Shown: positions 8,598-17,383 of the stretch, piece by piece
How the letters are laid out: every line of letters begins with the position of its first letter
Numbering within the stretch: position 1 is the stretch's first letter
Origin: DATKWS01 sp035529435
Lineage (GTDB): Bacteria; Krumholzibacteriota; Krumholzibacteriia; Krumholzibacteriales; Krumholzibacteriaceae
Direction: 5' to 3'
Length of the DNA stretch: 28,122 nucleotides
NCBI GenBank assembly: GCA_035529435.1
Contig: DATKWS010000159.1
Location: forward strand, 1-28,122
Notes under the pieces: model-generated
What the model was told of the DNA's origin: nothing
The model's input: the letters and a program-made list of their open reading frames with translations, nothing else
Databases searched by the model: none
Made by a program: the position numbers and the translations under genes

Positions 8598-8765
8598 CCA
8601 AAACAACCGATTACGACCGACTGCTGGAATGATCTTTCTTGCACGAATCGGGCCCGAGTACCCGCCGAGTAAACGAATCCATTCATAATCCCGGTGACCG
8701 GTCCAATGATGGAAGGTTTGCGGGATAGGTCCGAAAGATGCTTACTGTCCAGGTAATAATACCCT

Positions 8766-8794
8766 TTGAAATGGACAGGGATATTCGATATATT
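8766..8794 (+). promoter_or_regulatory. Promoter of mltD
   Basis: TTGAAA (8766-8771), a 17-base spacer and TATATT (8789-8794) each match the consensus at five of six positions. RNA would begin near 8801. The TTG of the -35 box is also the most upstream possible start codon of the reading frame, which argues that translation begins later. Confidence 0.65.
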
Positions 8795-8804
8795 CTCTCA
8801 AGCG

Positions 8805-10649
8805 ATGATGAGATGTAAGATGATGCAGGCAAAAACGTTGACCGTAGTACTTTCGGTACTGTTCCTCCAGCATATCGGATGTGTTGCCACCGGTGGAATG
8901 CGCACCGGCGGCGACCCCGGCGATCAGGCGTCGCTCGACGCCGGGGAGGAGATGTACCTGCTGTACCCGCAGTTGATGCATCTTCAGGAAAGGCTTGATA
9001 CCGCATGCGCATACTATTATATGGGCGATCTGGAATCGGCCTTCAACCTCAGCGAGGATCTGCTCGAATCGATCGATGAGACGAAGGAAACGGTAGACGA
9101 GCCGGCCATCTGCGATCATTTGGATTTCATCGAAAACAAGACCCTCTGTCTCAAGCAGCACATTGCGGACGAGGAGATGGAACGGGACTGGCGGCTTCAT
9201 ATAACCGCGGTCCTCGACTCGATCGGAGAGAATCACGTAGTCGAGGACGAGATAGAGATAACCTTCAACTGGCGGACCGACCACTGGTTGACCTACTTTC
9301 AGGGAAAAGGGAAACTGAATTTCCAGCGGTGGCTGGCGCGTGCGGAGCAGTACCGGGATATCATCGAGCCGATTCTGATCGAAATGAACGTGCCACGCGA
9401 TCTTCTCTATCTCGCCATCATCGAGAGCGGTCTCAACCTGAATGCCAGTTCCCGCGTCAAGGCGATCGGTCCGTGGCAGTTCATGCCCGGTACGGCCAGG
9501 CTGTTCGGACTCAGGATCAACTGGTGGATCGACGAGCGAAAGGACATCATTGCCTCTACATACGCCGCCGCACACTACCTGAAGCATCTTCACAATCTTT
9601 TTGGATCGTGGCCGCTGGCCCTTGCCGCGTACAACGCCGGCGAATACCGTGTGGCCCACGCCATATCGCAACAGAAAACGGATGATTACTGGCGGCTGCA
9701 CCTCCCGAGCCAGACCCGCTGGTTCGTGCCGAAGTACATGGCGGCCCTCGCCATCGGGCGCGATCCGGAGCGGTATGGATTCGAGACAACCTCGGCCGAG
9801 CCGCTTGAATTCGATATCATCACTATCGATCAATCGACCGACCTTCGTTTGATCGCGAATGGCTGCGGCTGCACCGTCACCACGATCAAGGATCTCAATC
9901 CCACGCTCAAGCGATGGGCGACGCCGCCCGATATGGCCGTGGAACTCAAGGTCCCTCGCGGATCAGGCGAGAAATGTATCGAGGGCATCTCGAAGATTCC
10001 GGAGAGCGAACGTGTCTCATGGCATCGGCACCAGGTCAGACAGGGCGAAACATTGTCCAGCATCGCGGCGCGGTACGAGATTTCCATGTCGGAGCTCAAA
10101 CGGATCAACAGCATAAAAGACGTTCACCGTATCAGGGCGGGGCACATGCTCCTGATACCCGTCAAGGATGCCGGCCCTGTCACCGCGAGCACGAGTAAGC
10201 CTTCATATCGAACCCCCCCCTCCCTTCCCGACAAGATCACCATGAAGAAATACAAAGCTCCGGAGGGGTACCAGAAAATCGTTTACACCGTCAGGGACAA
10301 GGATACACTCAGCGAGATCGCCGAACGGTTCCATGTCGGCCTGAGCCGGTTGAAATCATGGAACGGCTTGCACTATACCTCGTTGATCCACCCCGGTGAC
10401 CGGCTCGTGATCTATACCCCCCCCGGTTCCGATTCAACTCCGGAGATTTCCGGTGCGGATCCCGCGGAAGGATACGAACACGACGGAAAGAAACAGATCG
10501 TCCACATCGTCAAGCGCGGCGAGACGTTGACCTACATCAGCAGGCTGTACAAAACCCGCATCGCGGACATCCTCGCCTGGAACAGTGATATCAAACGTGA
10601 CCGCCTCTTCCCCGGCGAGCGGATCAAGATCTGGATGGATTCGAACTAG
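8805..10649 (+). CDS. mltD: MltD-like lytic transglycosylase with LysM repeats
   Basis: This is a probable lipoprotein that cleaves peptidoglycan glycan strands. After a signal segment (TLTVVLSVLFLQHIGC) Cys26 may be the lipidation site, although the lipobox is imperfect. An all-helical region is followed by the SLT domain (about 185-330) with the catalytic glutamate in AIIESGLNL (Glu207), then SRVKAIGPWQFMPGTA and LALAAYNAGE. One degenerate and three clear LysM domains follow, starting near HQVRQGETLSSIA, YTVRDKDTLSEIA and HIVKRGETLTYIS; they bind peptidoglycan. With start 8805 the length is 614 residues. The open frame begins at TTG 8766, but that triplet is the -35 box of a strong promoter. 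ATGs at 8805, 8808, 8820 and 8823 are all possible, with no good Shine-Dalgarno. The stop codon overlaps that of glgC on the other strand. Confidence 0.92.
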   Translation: MMRCKMMQAKTLTVVLSVLFLQHIGCVATGGMRTGGDPGDQASLDAGEEMYLLYPQLMHLQERLDTACAYYYMGDLESAFNLSEDLLESIDETKETVDEPAICDHLDFIENKTLCLKQHIADEEMERDWRLHITAVLDSIGENHVVEDEIEITFNWRTDHWLTYFQGKGKLNFQRWLARAEQYRDIIEPILIEMNVPRDLLYLAIIESGLNLNASSRVKAIGPWQFMPGTARLFGLRINWWIDERKDIIASTYAAAHYLKHLHNLFGSWPLALAAYNAGEYRVAHAISQQKTDDYWRLHLPSQTRWFVPKYMAALAIGRDPERYGFETTSAEPLEFDIITIDQSTDLRLIANGCGCTVTTIKDLNPTLKRWATPPDMAVELKVPRGSGEKCIEGISKIPESERVSWHRHQVRQGETLSSIAARYEISMSELKRINSIKDVHRIRAGHMLLIPVKDAGPVTASTSKPSYRTPPSLPDKITMKKYKAPEGYQKIVYTVRDKDTLSEIAERFHVGLSRLKSWNGLHYTSLIHPGDRLVIYTPPGSDSTPEISGADPAEGYEHDGKKQIVHIVKRGETLTYISRLYKTRIADILAWNSDIKRDRLFPGERIKIWMDSN

Positions 10650-11917
10650 AGGGTGATACTCTCCGCAATCGCGCTTTCCCCGTCCCCCATGTCGTGCTGC
10701 TGCATCGAATCGTCGGCCGGGGATCCGCACACGAGACAGTTGGTCCCGATGCGGACGCCTGCCGGTATGCGTGTCTTGATCCCGATCAGTGTTATCCCAA
10801 AATCGAGATACAAAGGCTGGAGCTGGTTGGGCACGCTTTGATCGCCGAACCCGACGGATGTGTTCCGGCCCACCGTTACCATTTTATCGATGATGGCGTT
10901 CCGCACCCGTGCACCGCTCTCGATGACGCAGTCGTGAAATATGATGGAGTTCTCAACGACGGCGCCCCGTTTGATCGTAACGTTCGGCGATACGATCGAT
11001 GAAACCACCTCTCCCTCGATAACGCACCCGTTGCAGACGAGAGACCGTGCAATCCGCCCCGTTTTCGTGACGACGAGGGGCGGACTGTCGTCCGGAACGG
11101 TCAAAACGGGAATCCCGTCGTGCCGGAATCGCAGACGGGGACGCGTGCTCAGAAGATCGAGACTCGCCCGGTAGTACCCCTTCAACGTTCCGATATCGAG
11201 CCAGTAACCGGGAAATCGGTACGCGGCGACATGCCGGCGCGAGACGAGGTGTGGAAAAACGTGTCTTCCGAAATCGAGATTTTCGAACCGCGTGTGCAGC
11301 TTTTTCAGCGTTCGCAGGAGAAATTCCTTCTCGAAGATGTAGATCCCCATCGAGGCGAGATTGCTCTCGGATTGCTTCGGTTTTTCCTCGAACCGCGAGA
11401 TCGTCCCGTCGCGTTCCGCGGTCACGATCCCGAATTCGCTGCACATCGATCGCGGCACCGTGACGGCGGCGACCGATGCCGGTTTGCCCGATGCGAGGTG
11501 AAACTGCATGAATTCCCGGTAGTCCATGTGGTAGACGTGATCGCCGGAGAGAATGAGGATGTGCTCGCTGTCCAGCTCCTCGAGAACAGGAACGTTCTGG
11601 AATATCGCATCGGCCGTGCCCTGGTACCAGTCGGCCGCCTGGAATCCGAGGCGTGGGTGGAGGATGTGCACGCCACCCTTCCGCCTGTCGAGATCCCACG
11701 GTTTCCCGATACCGATATGCCGGATCAGTGAACGCGCTATGTACTGGGTGAGAATGAATACGTCGTCGATACCGGAGCGGAAGCAGTTCGTTAAGGTAAA
11801 GTCGATGATGCGGTACCTGCCGGCGAACGGAACCGCCGGTTTTGCGCGGAAGCGGGTGAGCAGGCTGAGTCGCTTTCCGACGCCGCCGGCAAGTATGAAT
11901 GCCACCGGATTACTCAT
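10646..11917 (-). CDS. glgC: Glucose-1-phosphate adenylyltransferase (ADP-glucose pyrophosphorylase)
   Basis: GlgC makes ADP-glucose from ATP and glucose-1-phosphate, the committed step of bacterial glycogen synthesis. The 423 residues fit the family. Catalytic features are intact: the nucleotide loop GGVGKRL (11-17), RAKPAVPFAGRYRIIDF (24-40), WYQGTADA (97-104), the catalytic aspartate in SGDHVYHMDY (Asp126) and the sugar-phosphate lysine in FEEKP (Lys179). The C-terminal part has the hexapeptide-like pattern of a left-handed beta-helix. The open frame extends 145 codons further upstream, but GGAGG five bases before ATG 11917 and the family N-terminus MSNPVAFILAGG fix the start. That ATG overlaps the stop of the upstream paralogue as ATGA, so translation is coupled. 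Confidence 0.92.
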   Translation of the reverse strand: MSNPVAFILAGGVGKRLSLLTRFRAKPAVPFAGRYRIIDFTLTNCFRSGIDDVFILTQYIARSLIRHIGIGKPWDLDRRKGGVHILHPRLGFQAADWYQGTADAIFQNVPVLEELDSEHILILSGDHVYHMDYREFMQFHLASGKPASVAAVTVPRSMCSEFGIVTAERDGTISRFEEKPKQSESNLASMGIYIFEKEFLLRTLKKLHTRFENLDFGRHVFPHLVSRRHVAAYRFPGYWLDIGTLKGYYRASLDLLSTRPRLRFRHDGIPVLTVPDDSPPLVVTKTGRIARSLVCNGCVIEGEVVSSIVSPNVTIKRGAVVENSIIFHDCVIESGARVRNAIIDKMVTVGRNTSVGFGDQSVPNQLQPLYLDFGITLIGIKTRIPAGVRIGTNCLVCGSPADDSMQQHDMGDGESAIAESITL

Positions 11918-13131
11918 CGGATCCTCCGCATGTCGACCACGGTTCTCGCCTCGACGACCGCTCCCCGCGGAACACCGACGCCCGCCGCGATCCTCGCTGC
12001 CTTCCCGACCACGGTTATACCCCTTCCCCGCGTTCTGTGTATCCCCTCGATACGGTAGATGTCCGGTTCGCCGGTGTGTGCGCGCTCGCCGATCTGCGCG
12101 CCCGCGCCGACACGCACTTCCTTGTCGATGATCGAAGTGCCCACCACGGCATCGTTTCCTATCGAGGCAAATGAGAAGATGATGCTGTTCTCGACCGTGG
12201 CACCCGCTGCGATACGTACCCCCGGAAACAGAATGCTTCCGCGCACCGTTCCCCGAACGGAACAGCCGTCCGCGATGATCGAATCCATGACGACGGAATC
12301 CCGGGAAAACGAGGCCGGCGGAAGTTCCGCACCACGCGTGTAGATCGGCCATGCTCGATCCGTTATGATCGATCGATTCCGCAGCAGGCGACGTGAAGCC
12401 CGATAGTAGCTCATCACGGATCCGATATCCTCCCAGTATCCGTCGAACTCGTAACCGGCAACCCTCCTGCGGGTGAGCATCGGCATAATGATGTCGAACA
12501 CTATGTCGACCCGTTCGGGCCGCAGGTAATCAATCAGGAACTCCCTGTCGAAGAGATATATTCCGAGGGAAGCGAACCGGAACGGCGAGGATGATGGTTT
12601 TTCCTGGAATGCGGTGACGAGACCCCTGCGGGAACAGCGGATCATGCCGAATCGCGATCGCTGGCTCGGGCTTACTTCCTTGTAGGCGATGGTGACGGGC
12701 TTTCCCATGGAGCGGTGGTGCACGACCATGCGCCGGTAATCCATCCCGTATACCTGATCGCCCGAGAGGACGAGCACAAGGTCGGCATTCGAACTCCGGA
12801 TGACATCGATGTTCTGGTACAGTGCGTCCCCCGTCCCGAGATACCACTGGGCCATCTCTCCGTGGTGCGTCGGCTGGAGGATGTAGACACCGCTGTTTTT
12901 ACGGTCGAGATCCCACGGTTTGCCCATCTTGATGTGGTCGATCAGTGATTTTGGATTGTACTGCGCGAGAACGGCGATATCGTGAAAACCGGAATGGACA
13001 CAGTTGCTCAAGCAGAAATCGATGATCCGGTAGCGGCCGCCGAAGGGAAGCGCGGTTTTCGCCCGATGCTGAGTAAGCACCGAGAGCTCCCTTCCGGTAC
13101 CCCCGGCAAGTATCATCGTCAGTATGTTCAA
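11914..13131 (-). CDS. Divergent GlgC paralogue, possible regulatory subunit
   Basis: These 405 residues follow the GlgC fold throughout: an N-terminal nucleotidyltransferase, HRAKTALPFGGRYRIIDF, WYLGTGDA, SGDQVYGMDY, FQEKP and YWEDIGSVMSYYRAS, then a beta-helix. Several positions differ from both the consensus and the neighbour: the loop reads GGTGREL instead of GGxGxRL (conserved Arg to Glu), GTADA becomes GTGDA, and GDH becomes GDQ. The aspartate of GDQ and the lysine of FQEKP are kept. Heteromeric GlgC/GlgD enzymes are known in Firmicutes, so a regulatory or altered-specificity partner is plausible. Translation probably starts at TTG 13131, with GAGGA 11 bases upstream; an in-frame TGA lies three codons before it, and the next ATG would remove part of the nucleotide loop. 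Confidence 0.85.
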   Translation of the reverse strand: MNILTMILAGGTGRELSVLTQHRAKTALPFGGRYRIIDFCLSNCVHSGFHDIAVLAQYNPKSLIDHIKMGKPWDLDRKNSGVYILQPTHHGEMAQWYLGTGDALYQNIDVIRSSNADLVLVLSGDQVYGMDYRRMVVHHRSMGKPVTIAYKEVSPSQRSRFGMIRCSRRGLVTAFQEKPSSSPFRFASLGIYLFDREFLIDYLRPERVDIVFDIIMPMLTRRRVAGYEFDGYWEDIGSVMSYYRASRRLLRNRSIITDRAWPIYTRGAELPPASFSRDSVVMDSIIADGCSVRGTVRGSILFPGVRIAAGATVENSIIFSFASIGNDAVVGTSIIDKEVRVGAGAQIGERAHTGEPDIYRIEGIHRTRGRGITVVGKAARIAAGVGVPRGAVVEARTVVDMRRIR

Positions 13132-13182
13132 TTGATATCAGATCCTCAGGATCAATCCCCGTGAAATCGCGAACAGCACACC

Positions 13183-14229
13183 TCAATGAGACAATAGAAG
13201 CGAGACGCGGTGTGTTGTATCAAGCACGTCATGCACGAGTAACGCGTAGTCCAATCCGAGCGTGACGCCCCAGGGACCGAAATCTCTCAGTATGAAACCG
13301 GCACCCGCCGTTGGCCTGCCCATGTCGAGACCGCCCCGGAGCGAAACGATATCCCGGATGACCAGCTCGGCGCCCACATGAAAATCGGCGCTTGACCGGC
13401 CCATCCAGAATTGCGCGGCGGCGCGCCTGTTTTCGTACCTGAAGTCACCGTCGACTGCGAAGAGCAACCGGGTGTCCATGCGCCTTATGAAAAACGGGTA
13501 TGCCAGTCCGATCTTGAGTGCCGGGTAGATATACTCACGATTCCCCGTGCTCCAGCTGATGTACGTACCGGTGGCGTCCTGCAATTTCACGCCGACGAGC
13601 AGGTCCCGCCACAAATCGCTCTTCATGAATCCGAAATCGAGACCGATCCCGAAGCTCGATACGCCGGTCACTTGATTGTTCCTTATCAACTTCACCGACG
13701 CGCCCACCGCTCCGAAGCTCATATTCTGGCCGTATGATGCGAATAGGGCGAAGTCGTTCGCGCTCTCCAACGGAAAGTCGGTATAATCGAAGTTGATTAT
13801 CTCTCCATTCTCCCACTCGATACGGTCATCCCCGTCGTCGTTTATGATCATGCCGGGCTCCCAGGGAATGATCCGTATGTCGTCGACTCCCAGATGGATG
13901 AATGTGACGCCCCACCCTGATTCTCCCTGTCGAAGCGGAAACGCGGCTGAGAAATAATTGTAATCCACGAGATCGCCGAAACGTTCCGAGTGCATGAAGA
14001 TCATCTGCCAATCGTTGGGAAGGCCCTGAAGCCTATCGAAATAAGCAAGCCCGGCGGGATTCCAGAAGGTCGCTGTCGCATCATCCGCGATGGCGGCAAA
14101 TGCGCCTCCCATCGCCATTGCGCGCGCACCGCCACCGAGGGCCATGAACTCACCGGCATACTTGTCGCCGTATACGGCTGCTGGCAGCAGTAATACTATG
14201 ATACACGAAATAGCGGCTACTGTTCGCAT
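13183..14229 (-). CDS. PorV/PorQ-family outer-membrane protein
   Basis: A 348-residue exported protein. MRTVAAISCIIVLLLPAAVYG is a clear signal peptide with cleavage expected near residue 21. The mature start, with LGGGARAMAMGGAFAA (about residues 31-46) followed by DDATATFWNPAGLA, is the hallmark of the PorV/PorQ (UPF0164) beta-barrel family. The rest alternates short polar and hydrophobic stretches, as expected for a barrel, and ends in VSLLLSH. PorV helps deliver type IX secretion cargo in Bacteroidota, and a sorting-domain protein is encoded at the right end of this window. Of two in-frame ATGs, 14229 is preferred because GGAG lies six bases before it. glgC paralogues follow after 51 bases and may be cotranscribed, though no functional link is apparent. 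Confidence 0.88.
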   Translation of the reverse strand: MRTVAAISCIIVLLLPAAVYGDKYAGEFMALGGGARAMAMGGAFAAIADDATATFWNPAGLAYFDRLQGLPNDWQMIFMHSERFGDLVDYNYFSAAFPLRQGESGWGVTFIHLGVDDIRIIPWEPGMIINDDGDDRIEWENGEIINFDYTDFPLESANDFALFASYGQNMSFGAVGASVKLIRNNQVTGVSSFGIGLDFGFMKSDLWRDLLVGVKLQDATGTYISWSTGNREYIYPALKIGLAYPFFIRRMDTRLLFAVDGDFRYENRRAAAQFWMGRSSADFHVGAELVIRDIVSLRGGLDMGRPTAGAGFILRDFGPWGVTLGLDYALLVHDVLDTTHRVSLLLSH

Positions 14230-14319
14230 TCTCGGCTCCATGTTCCCAGGGGATGTAAACGCTGGTATACCTCATCGATGTATCGACGCATGGGAAACGT
14301 TATCACTTCTCACCATTAC

Positions 14320-14348
14320 AGTATACTATATCCACGGTTCAGCGACAA
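14320..14348 (-). promoter_or_regulatory. Probable promoter of the PorV-like gene and glgC pair
   Basis: TTGTCG (14348-14343), a 17-base spacer and TATACT (14325-14320) lie in an AT-rich patch in the minus direction, with RNA expected to start near 14313. The leader of about 85 bases has no obvious structure. Confidence 0.5.
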
Positions 14349-14427
14349 ATGAATTTACTATTACACCGGCAGTTACATCATGTCACGCCGCGGGTCACCC
14401 CGGGGCCTCTCGCCTGTCCGGCCCTCC

Positions 14428-15912
14428 TCACATGAGATCGTACTCCTTCAATCTCCGGTACAGTGTCCGTTCCGAGATGCCCAGCTGCTTCGCCGTCCTG
14501 CGCCGGTTTCCTCCGTTCGCGATGAGGGCCTCCCGTATGGCAGCCCGCTCGATCGTGTCGAGCTTTTGCGGCCGATCCATCTTCGCCTCCTCCACTTCCA
14601 TCCATCGCCCCCACCGGTGTCCCGCCTCCTGCCCCGCGCCCTTGAGTATGTGAAGTATCTCCTTAACGTCGTTGTTCAATGACAGCAGTGAGTTCAAGAT
14701 CAGTTCGCGCTCCATCTGCTCCATGCTCTTCTGCACGTGGACGGGCAGGTCCGGAACCGTCTGATCCGCCCTCGTTTCTTGAAGTCTCTTCTCGATCTCC
14801 CCCGACCTGATCACGGTATCGGTGCTGAGGACCGTCAGGTTGTCGATCACGTTGGACAGCTCGCGCACGTTGCCCGGCCACGGGTAGTTCATGAGCAGCT
14901 CGATTCCCTGCTTATCGATCCCGCGGACCGCCTTTCCATGCTTCAGGGAGGAACGGCGCACGAAGTAATTGACGAGCATCGGAATATCTTCCCGGCGCGC
15001 CCTGAGCGGTGGAATGTTCACCTGGACGACCTTGAGCCGGTAGTACAGATCCTGGCGGAATTTTCCCCTCTCCACCGCTGATTCGAGTTCGCGGTTCGTC
15101 GCTGCGATAAGCCTTACATCTGTGTGAATCCGTTCGTTGCCGCCGACACGGAGGAAATCCCCCGTCTCGATCACGCGCAGCAGCCTGACCTGCATGTTCA
15201 ATGACATCTCACCCACTTCATCGAGAAACAAGGTGCCGCCGTTGGCACGTTCGAACAAACCGAGCCGACGCGATACCGCGCCGGTGAACGATCCCCGCTC
15301 GTGCCCGAATAGTTCGCTCTCCAGCACACCCTCGGCGAGGGCGCCGCAGCTAACCGCCTCGAACGGCCGGTCGCTTCGACGGCTTACCTTGTGTATCGCT
15401 ATGGCGGTCAGTTCCTTGCCCGAACCGCTCTCACCCTGTATCAAAACGGAAACCTCGGTGGGGGCAACCTGCAGCACCTTCTCCAGCATATCATTGAGCG
15501 GGCGCGATCTGCCGATGATCGAGGCGGCATTTTTCAACCGCCGCAGCGCGGCGAGGTGCGCGATCTTTGCGAGAAATTCCTCGCCGTTGACCGGCACCGT
15601 GCAATAGAGGTCGACACCGATCTCACGCTCATGATCGATGATCTCAACCCGTTTCGGCTCGCCGAGAACGACCGTTTCGAAGGATTGGAATCTCTTCTGA
15701 AACCGTTTGATGATGGTCAAGTAGTTGCCATATTTACCGGTAGCGTCAATGCAGAGCATGAAACCGGCGGAAGGCTCCGGCGCGCCGAGCGCTTCGGCCA
15801 CACTCGAGAACCGGCGAAGGGTGAGTTCCTCGCTCTCGACGGTTTCCGTGATGAGCCTCGCTACAGCTTCATCTTCAACGAGTGACCAGATTTCCGGATT
15901 CGCCTTTTTCAT
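14428..15912 (-). CDS. Sigma-54 activator with a degenerate receiver domain
   Basis: This 494-residue transcription activator has the NtrC layout. The N-terminal 125 residues resemble a receiver but lack several hallmarks. The acidic pocket reads VEDE, the presumed acceptor Asp56 lies in CIDATGK without the usual MP motif, and the conserved Lys-Pro near residue 107 is Val-Pro. Phosphorylation is therefore doubtful. The AAA+ domain has Walker A GESGSGKE (160-167), the sigma-54 contact loop GSFTGA (207-212, usually GAFTGA) and Walker B TLFLDEVGEM. A Fis-type helix-turn-helix ends the protein (NRRRTAKQLGISERTLYRRL). It lies 87 bases after the NtrC-type gene. No good Shine-Dalgarno precedes ATG 15912. 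Confidence 0.92.
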   Translation of the reverse strand: MKKANPEIWSLVEDEAVARLITETVESEELTLRRFSSVAEALGAPEPSAGFMLCIDATGKYGNYLTIIKRFQKRFQSFETVVLGEPKRVEIIDHEREIGVDLYCTVPVNGEEFLAKIAHLAALRRLKNAASIIGRSRPLNDMLEKVLQVAPTEVSVLIQGESGSGKELTAIAIHKVSRRSDRPFEAVSCGALAEGVLESELFGHERGSFTGAVSRRLGLFERANGGTLFLDEVGEMSLNMQVRLLRVIETGDFLRVGGNERIHTDVRLIAATNRELESAVERGKFRQDLYYRLKVVQVNIPPLRARREDIPMLVNYFVRRSSLKHGKAVRGIDKQGIELLMNYPWPGNVRELSNVIDNLTVLSTDTVIRSGEIEKRLQETRADQTVPDLPVHVQKSMEQMERELILNSLLSLNNDVKEILHILKGAGQEAGHRWGRWMEVEEAKMDRPQKLDTIERAAIREALIANGGNRRRTAKQLGISERTLYRRLKEYDLM

Positions 15913-15999
15913 GGTACTCGCGCGGTATGGAGCCGAACCGTCATTTACTCCGTCACGACCGACCGCCTCTCCGCGATTTCGGTTCTGCGACGAAGCGTG

Positions 16000-17373
16000 C
16001 TATTCATCGATATGATACAGCTTCGTCTTCTCGCGGAGCGTTTGCCGGCTGATACCGAGTATCCGCGCGGCCTTCGACTTATTGCCGCTCGTTTTATGCA
16101 GTGTTCTCGTGATCAGGAGCTTCTCCATCTCCTTGAGGCTCATCGGATACAGTGCCTCGAGTGAGGATTCCTCCCCGGAACCTTCATGAAATCCATCGCC
16201 GTGTGAAATCTCCGTCGGAATATGCTCGGGCAGCAGTTCATCCTCCGCCTCGAGAAGTATGGCCCGCTCGATGACATTCTTGAGCTCGCGCACGTTTCCG
16301 GGCCATGAATAGCGCTGAAGCGCCTCTGCAACATCGGGATTGATCTTCTTGACGTTCTTCTTGAATTCCGCGTTGAACACCGAGATGTAATGGTTCGCCA
16401 GCAGCTCGATATCCTCCTTTCGCTCTCTAAGCGGCGGGAGTTGAATCGGTATTACCTGTAGACGGTAATAGAGATCACTTCTGAAAGAACCGTCATCAAT
16501 GGCTTTCTTCAGATCGCGGTTCGTCGCGGAAATGATACGTGTGTTGATCTTCAGGTCCTTTACGCCGCCAACGCGGCGGAATGTCTTGTTCTCGATAACC
16601 CGCAACAGCCTGCTCTGGAGCGTCACACCCATCTCGCCGATCTCGTCGAGAAAGATCGTGCCGCCCTCCGCCAGCTCGAACAATCCCTTTTTACGGTATT
16701 TGGCATCGGTGAACGCACCCTTCTCGTGCCCGAACAGCTCACTCTCGAGCAGCGTCTCTGGCAGCGCCGCACAGTTGATTTCGAGAAACGGCCTGTTCTT
16801 GCCGCTGCTGCTCTCGTGGATGGAACGCGCGACGAGCTCCTTTCCCGTTCCACTCTCGCCCTGTATCAGAATGGTGCTCGCCTTGCTCTCACCTATCTTC
16901 TTTACCTTCCGGAACACTTCCTTCATGACCGGGCTCTTACCGAGGAAATTCCTGAAGTTGTAATGTTCCCGTTCCTTCTGCTTGATCCCGTCGAGTTCGC
17001 TCCTCAGCATACTGGTCTCGAACGCGTTCTTGATCGTGATCTTCATCTTCTCGAGCTGGAATGGCTTGAGTATGAAGTCGTACGCGCCGCTCTTGAGCGC
17101 TTCGACGGCGGTTTCCAAATCCCCGTATGCCGTCATCATAATGACCGGTGCAGTGCACTCGATCTCCTTGATTTTCTTGAGCACCGAGAGACCGTCGATG
17201 TCCGGCAGTTTGAGATCGAGAATCACGAGATCGGCGGGATCATCGCGAAACAGCTTGATCCCCTGCTTTCCGTTTTCAGCCTCCTCGACATCGTACCCGG
17301 CACCTCGTAGTGCTTCACCAAGCGACCATCTGATCGCTTTCTCGTCGTCGACAATCAAGATACGTCTCGACAT
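16000..17373 (-). CDS. NtrC-family sigma-54 response regulator
   Basis: A 457-residue response regulator. The receiver is complete: DDE at 9-11, acceptor Asp53 in LDLKLPDIDG, Thr81 and Lys103. The AAA+ domain has Walker A GESGTGKE (172-179) and Walker B IFLDEIGEM (240-248). The sigma-54 loop reads GAFTDA (219-224) instead of GAFTGA; this variant occurs in some NtrC-like proteins and could change sigma-54 contact. The C-terminal Fis helix-turn-helix is NKSKAARILGISRQTLREK. ATG 17373 has AAGGGG five bases upstream and starts ten bases after the histidine kinase stop, so the kinase next door is the probable cognate partner. Target promoters are unknown. Confidence 0.95.
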   Translation of the reverse strand: MSRRILIVDDEKAIRWSLGEALRGAGYDVEEAENGKQGIKLFRDDPADLVILDLKLPDIDGLSVLKKIKEIECTAPVIMMTAYGDLETAVEALKSGAYDFILKPFQLEKMKITIKNAFETSMLRSELDGIKQKEREHYNFRNFLGKSPVMKEVFRKVKKIGESKASTILIQGESGTGKELVARSIHESSSGKNRPFLEINCAALPETLLESELFGHEKGAFTDAKYRKKGLFELAEGGTIFLDEIGEMGVTLQSRLLRVIENKTFRRVGGVKDLKINTRIISATNRDLKKAIDDGSFRSDLYYRLQVIPIQLPPLRERKEDIELLANHYISVFNAEFKKNVKKINPDVAEALQRYSWPGNVRELKNVIERAILLEAEDELLPEHIPTEISHGDGFHEGSGEESSLEALYPMSLKEMEKLLITRTLHKTSGNKSKAARILGISRQTLREKTKLYHIDE

Positions 17374-17383
17374 CGATACCCCT

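Noticed and set aside
8624..8645. Possible sigma-54 promoter (TGG...TTGCA)
   Set aside because: The GG and GC elements are about 13 bases apart rather than 10, so the spacing is wrong.
8742..9833. 363-codon minus-strand open frame opposite mltD
   Set aside because: It is a shadow of mltD, whose SLT and LysM motifs are unambiguous.
11918..12352. 145-codon N-terminal extension of glgC
   Set aside because: It overlaps the coding region of the upstream paralogue, is Arg/Gly-rich nonsense, and the ATG at 11917 has a strong Shine-Dalgarno.
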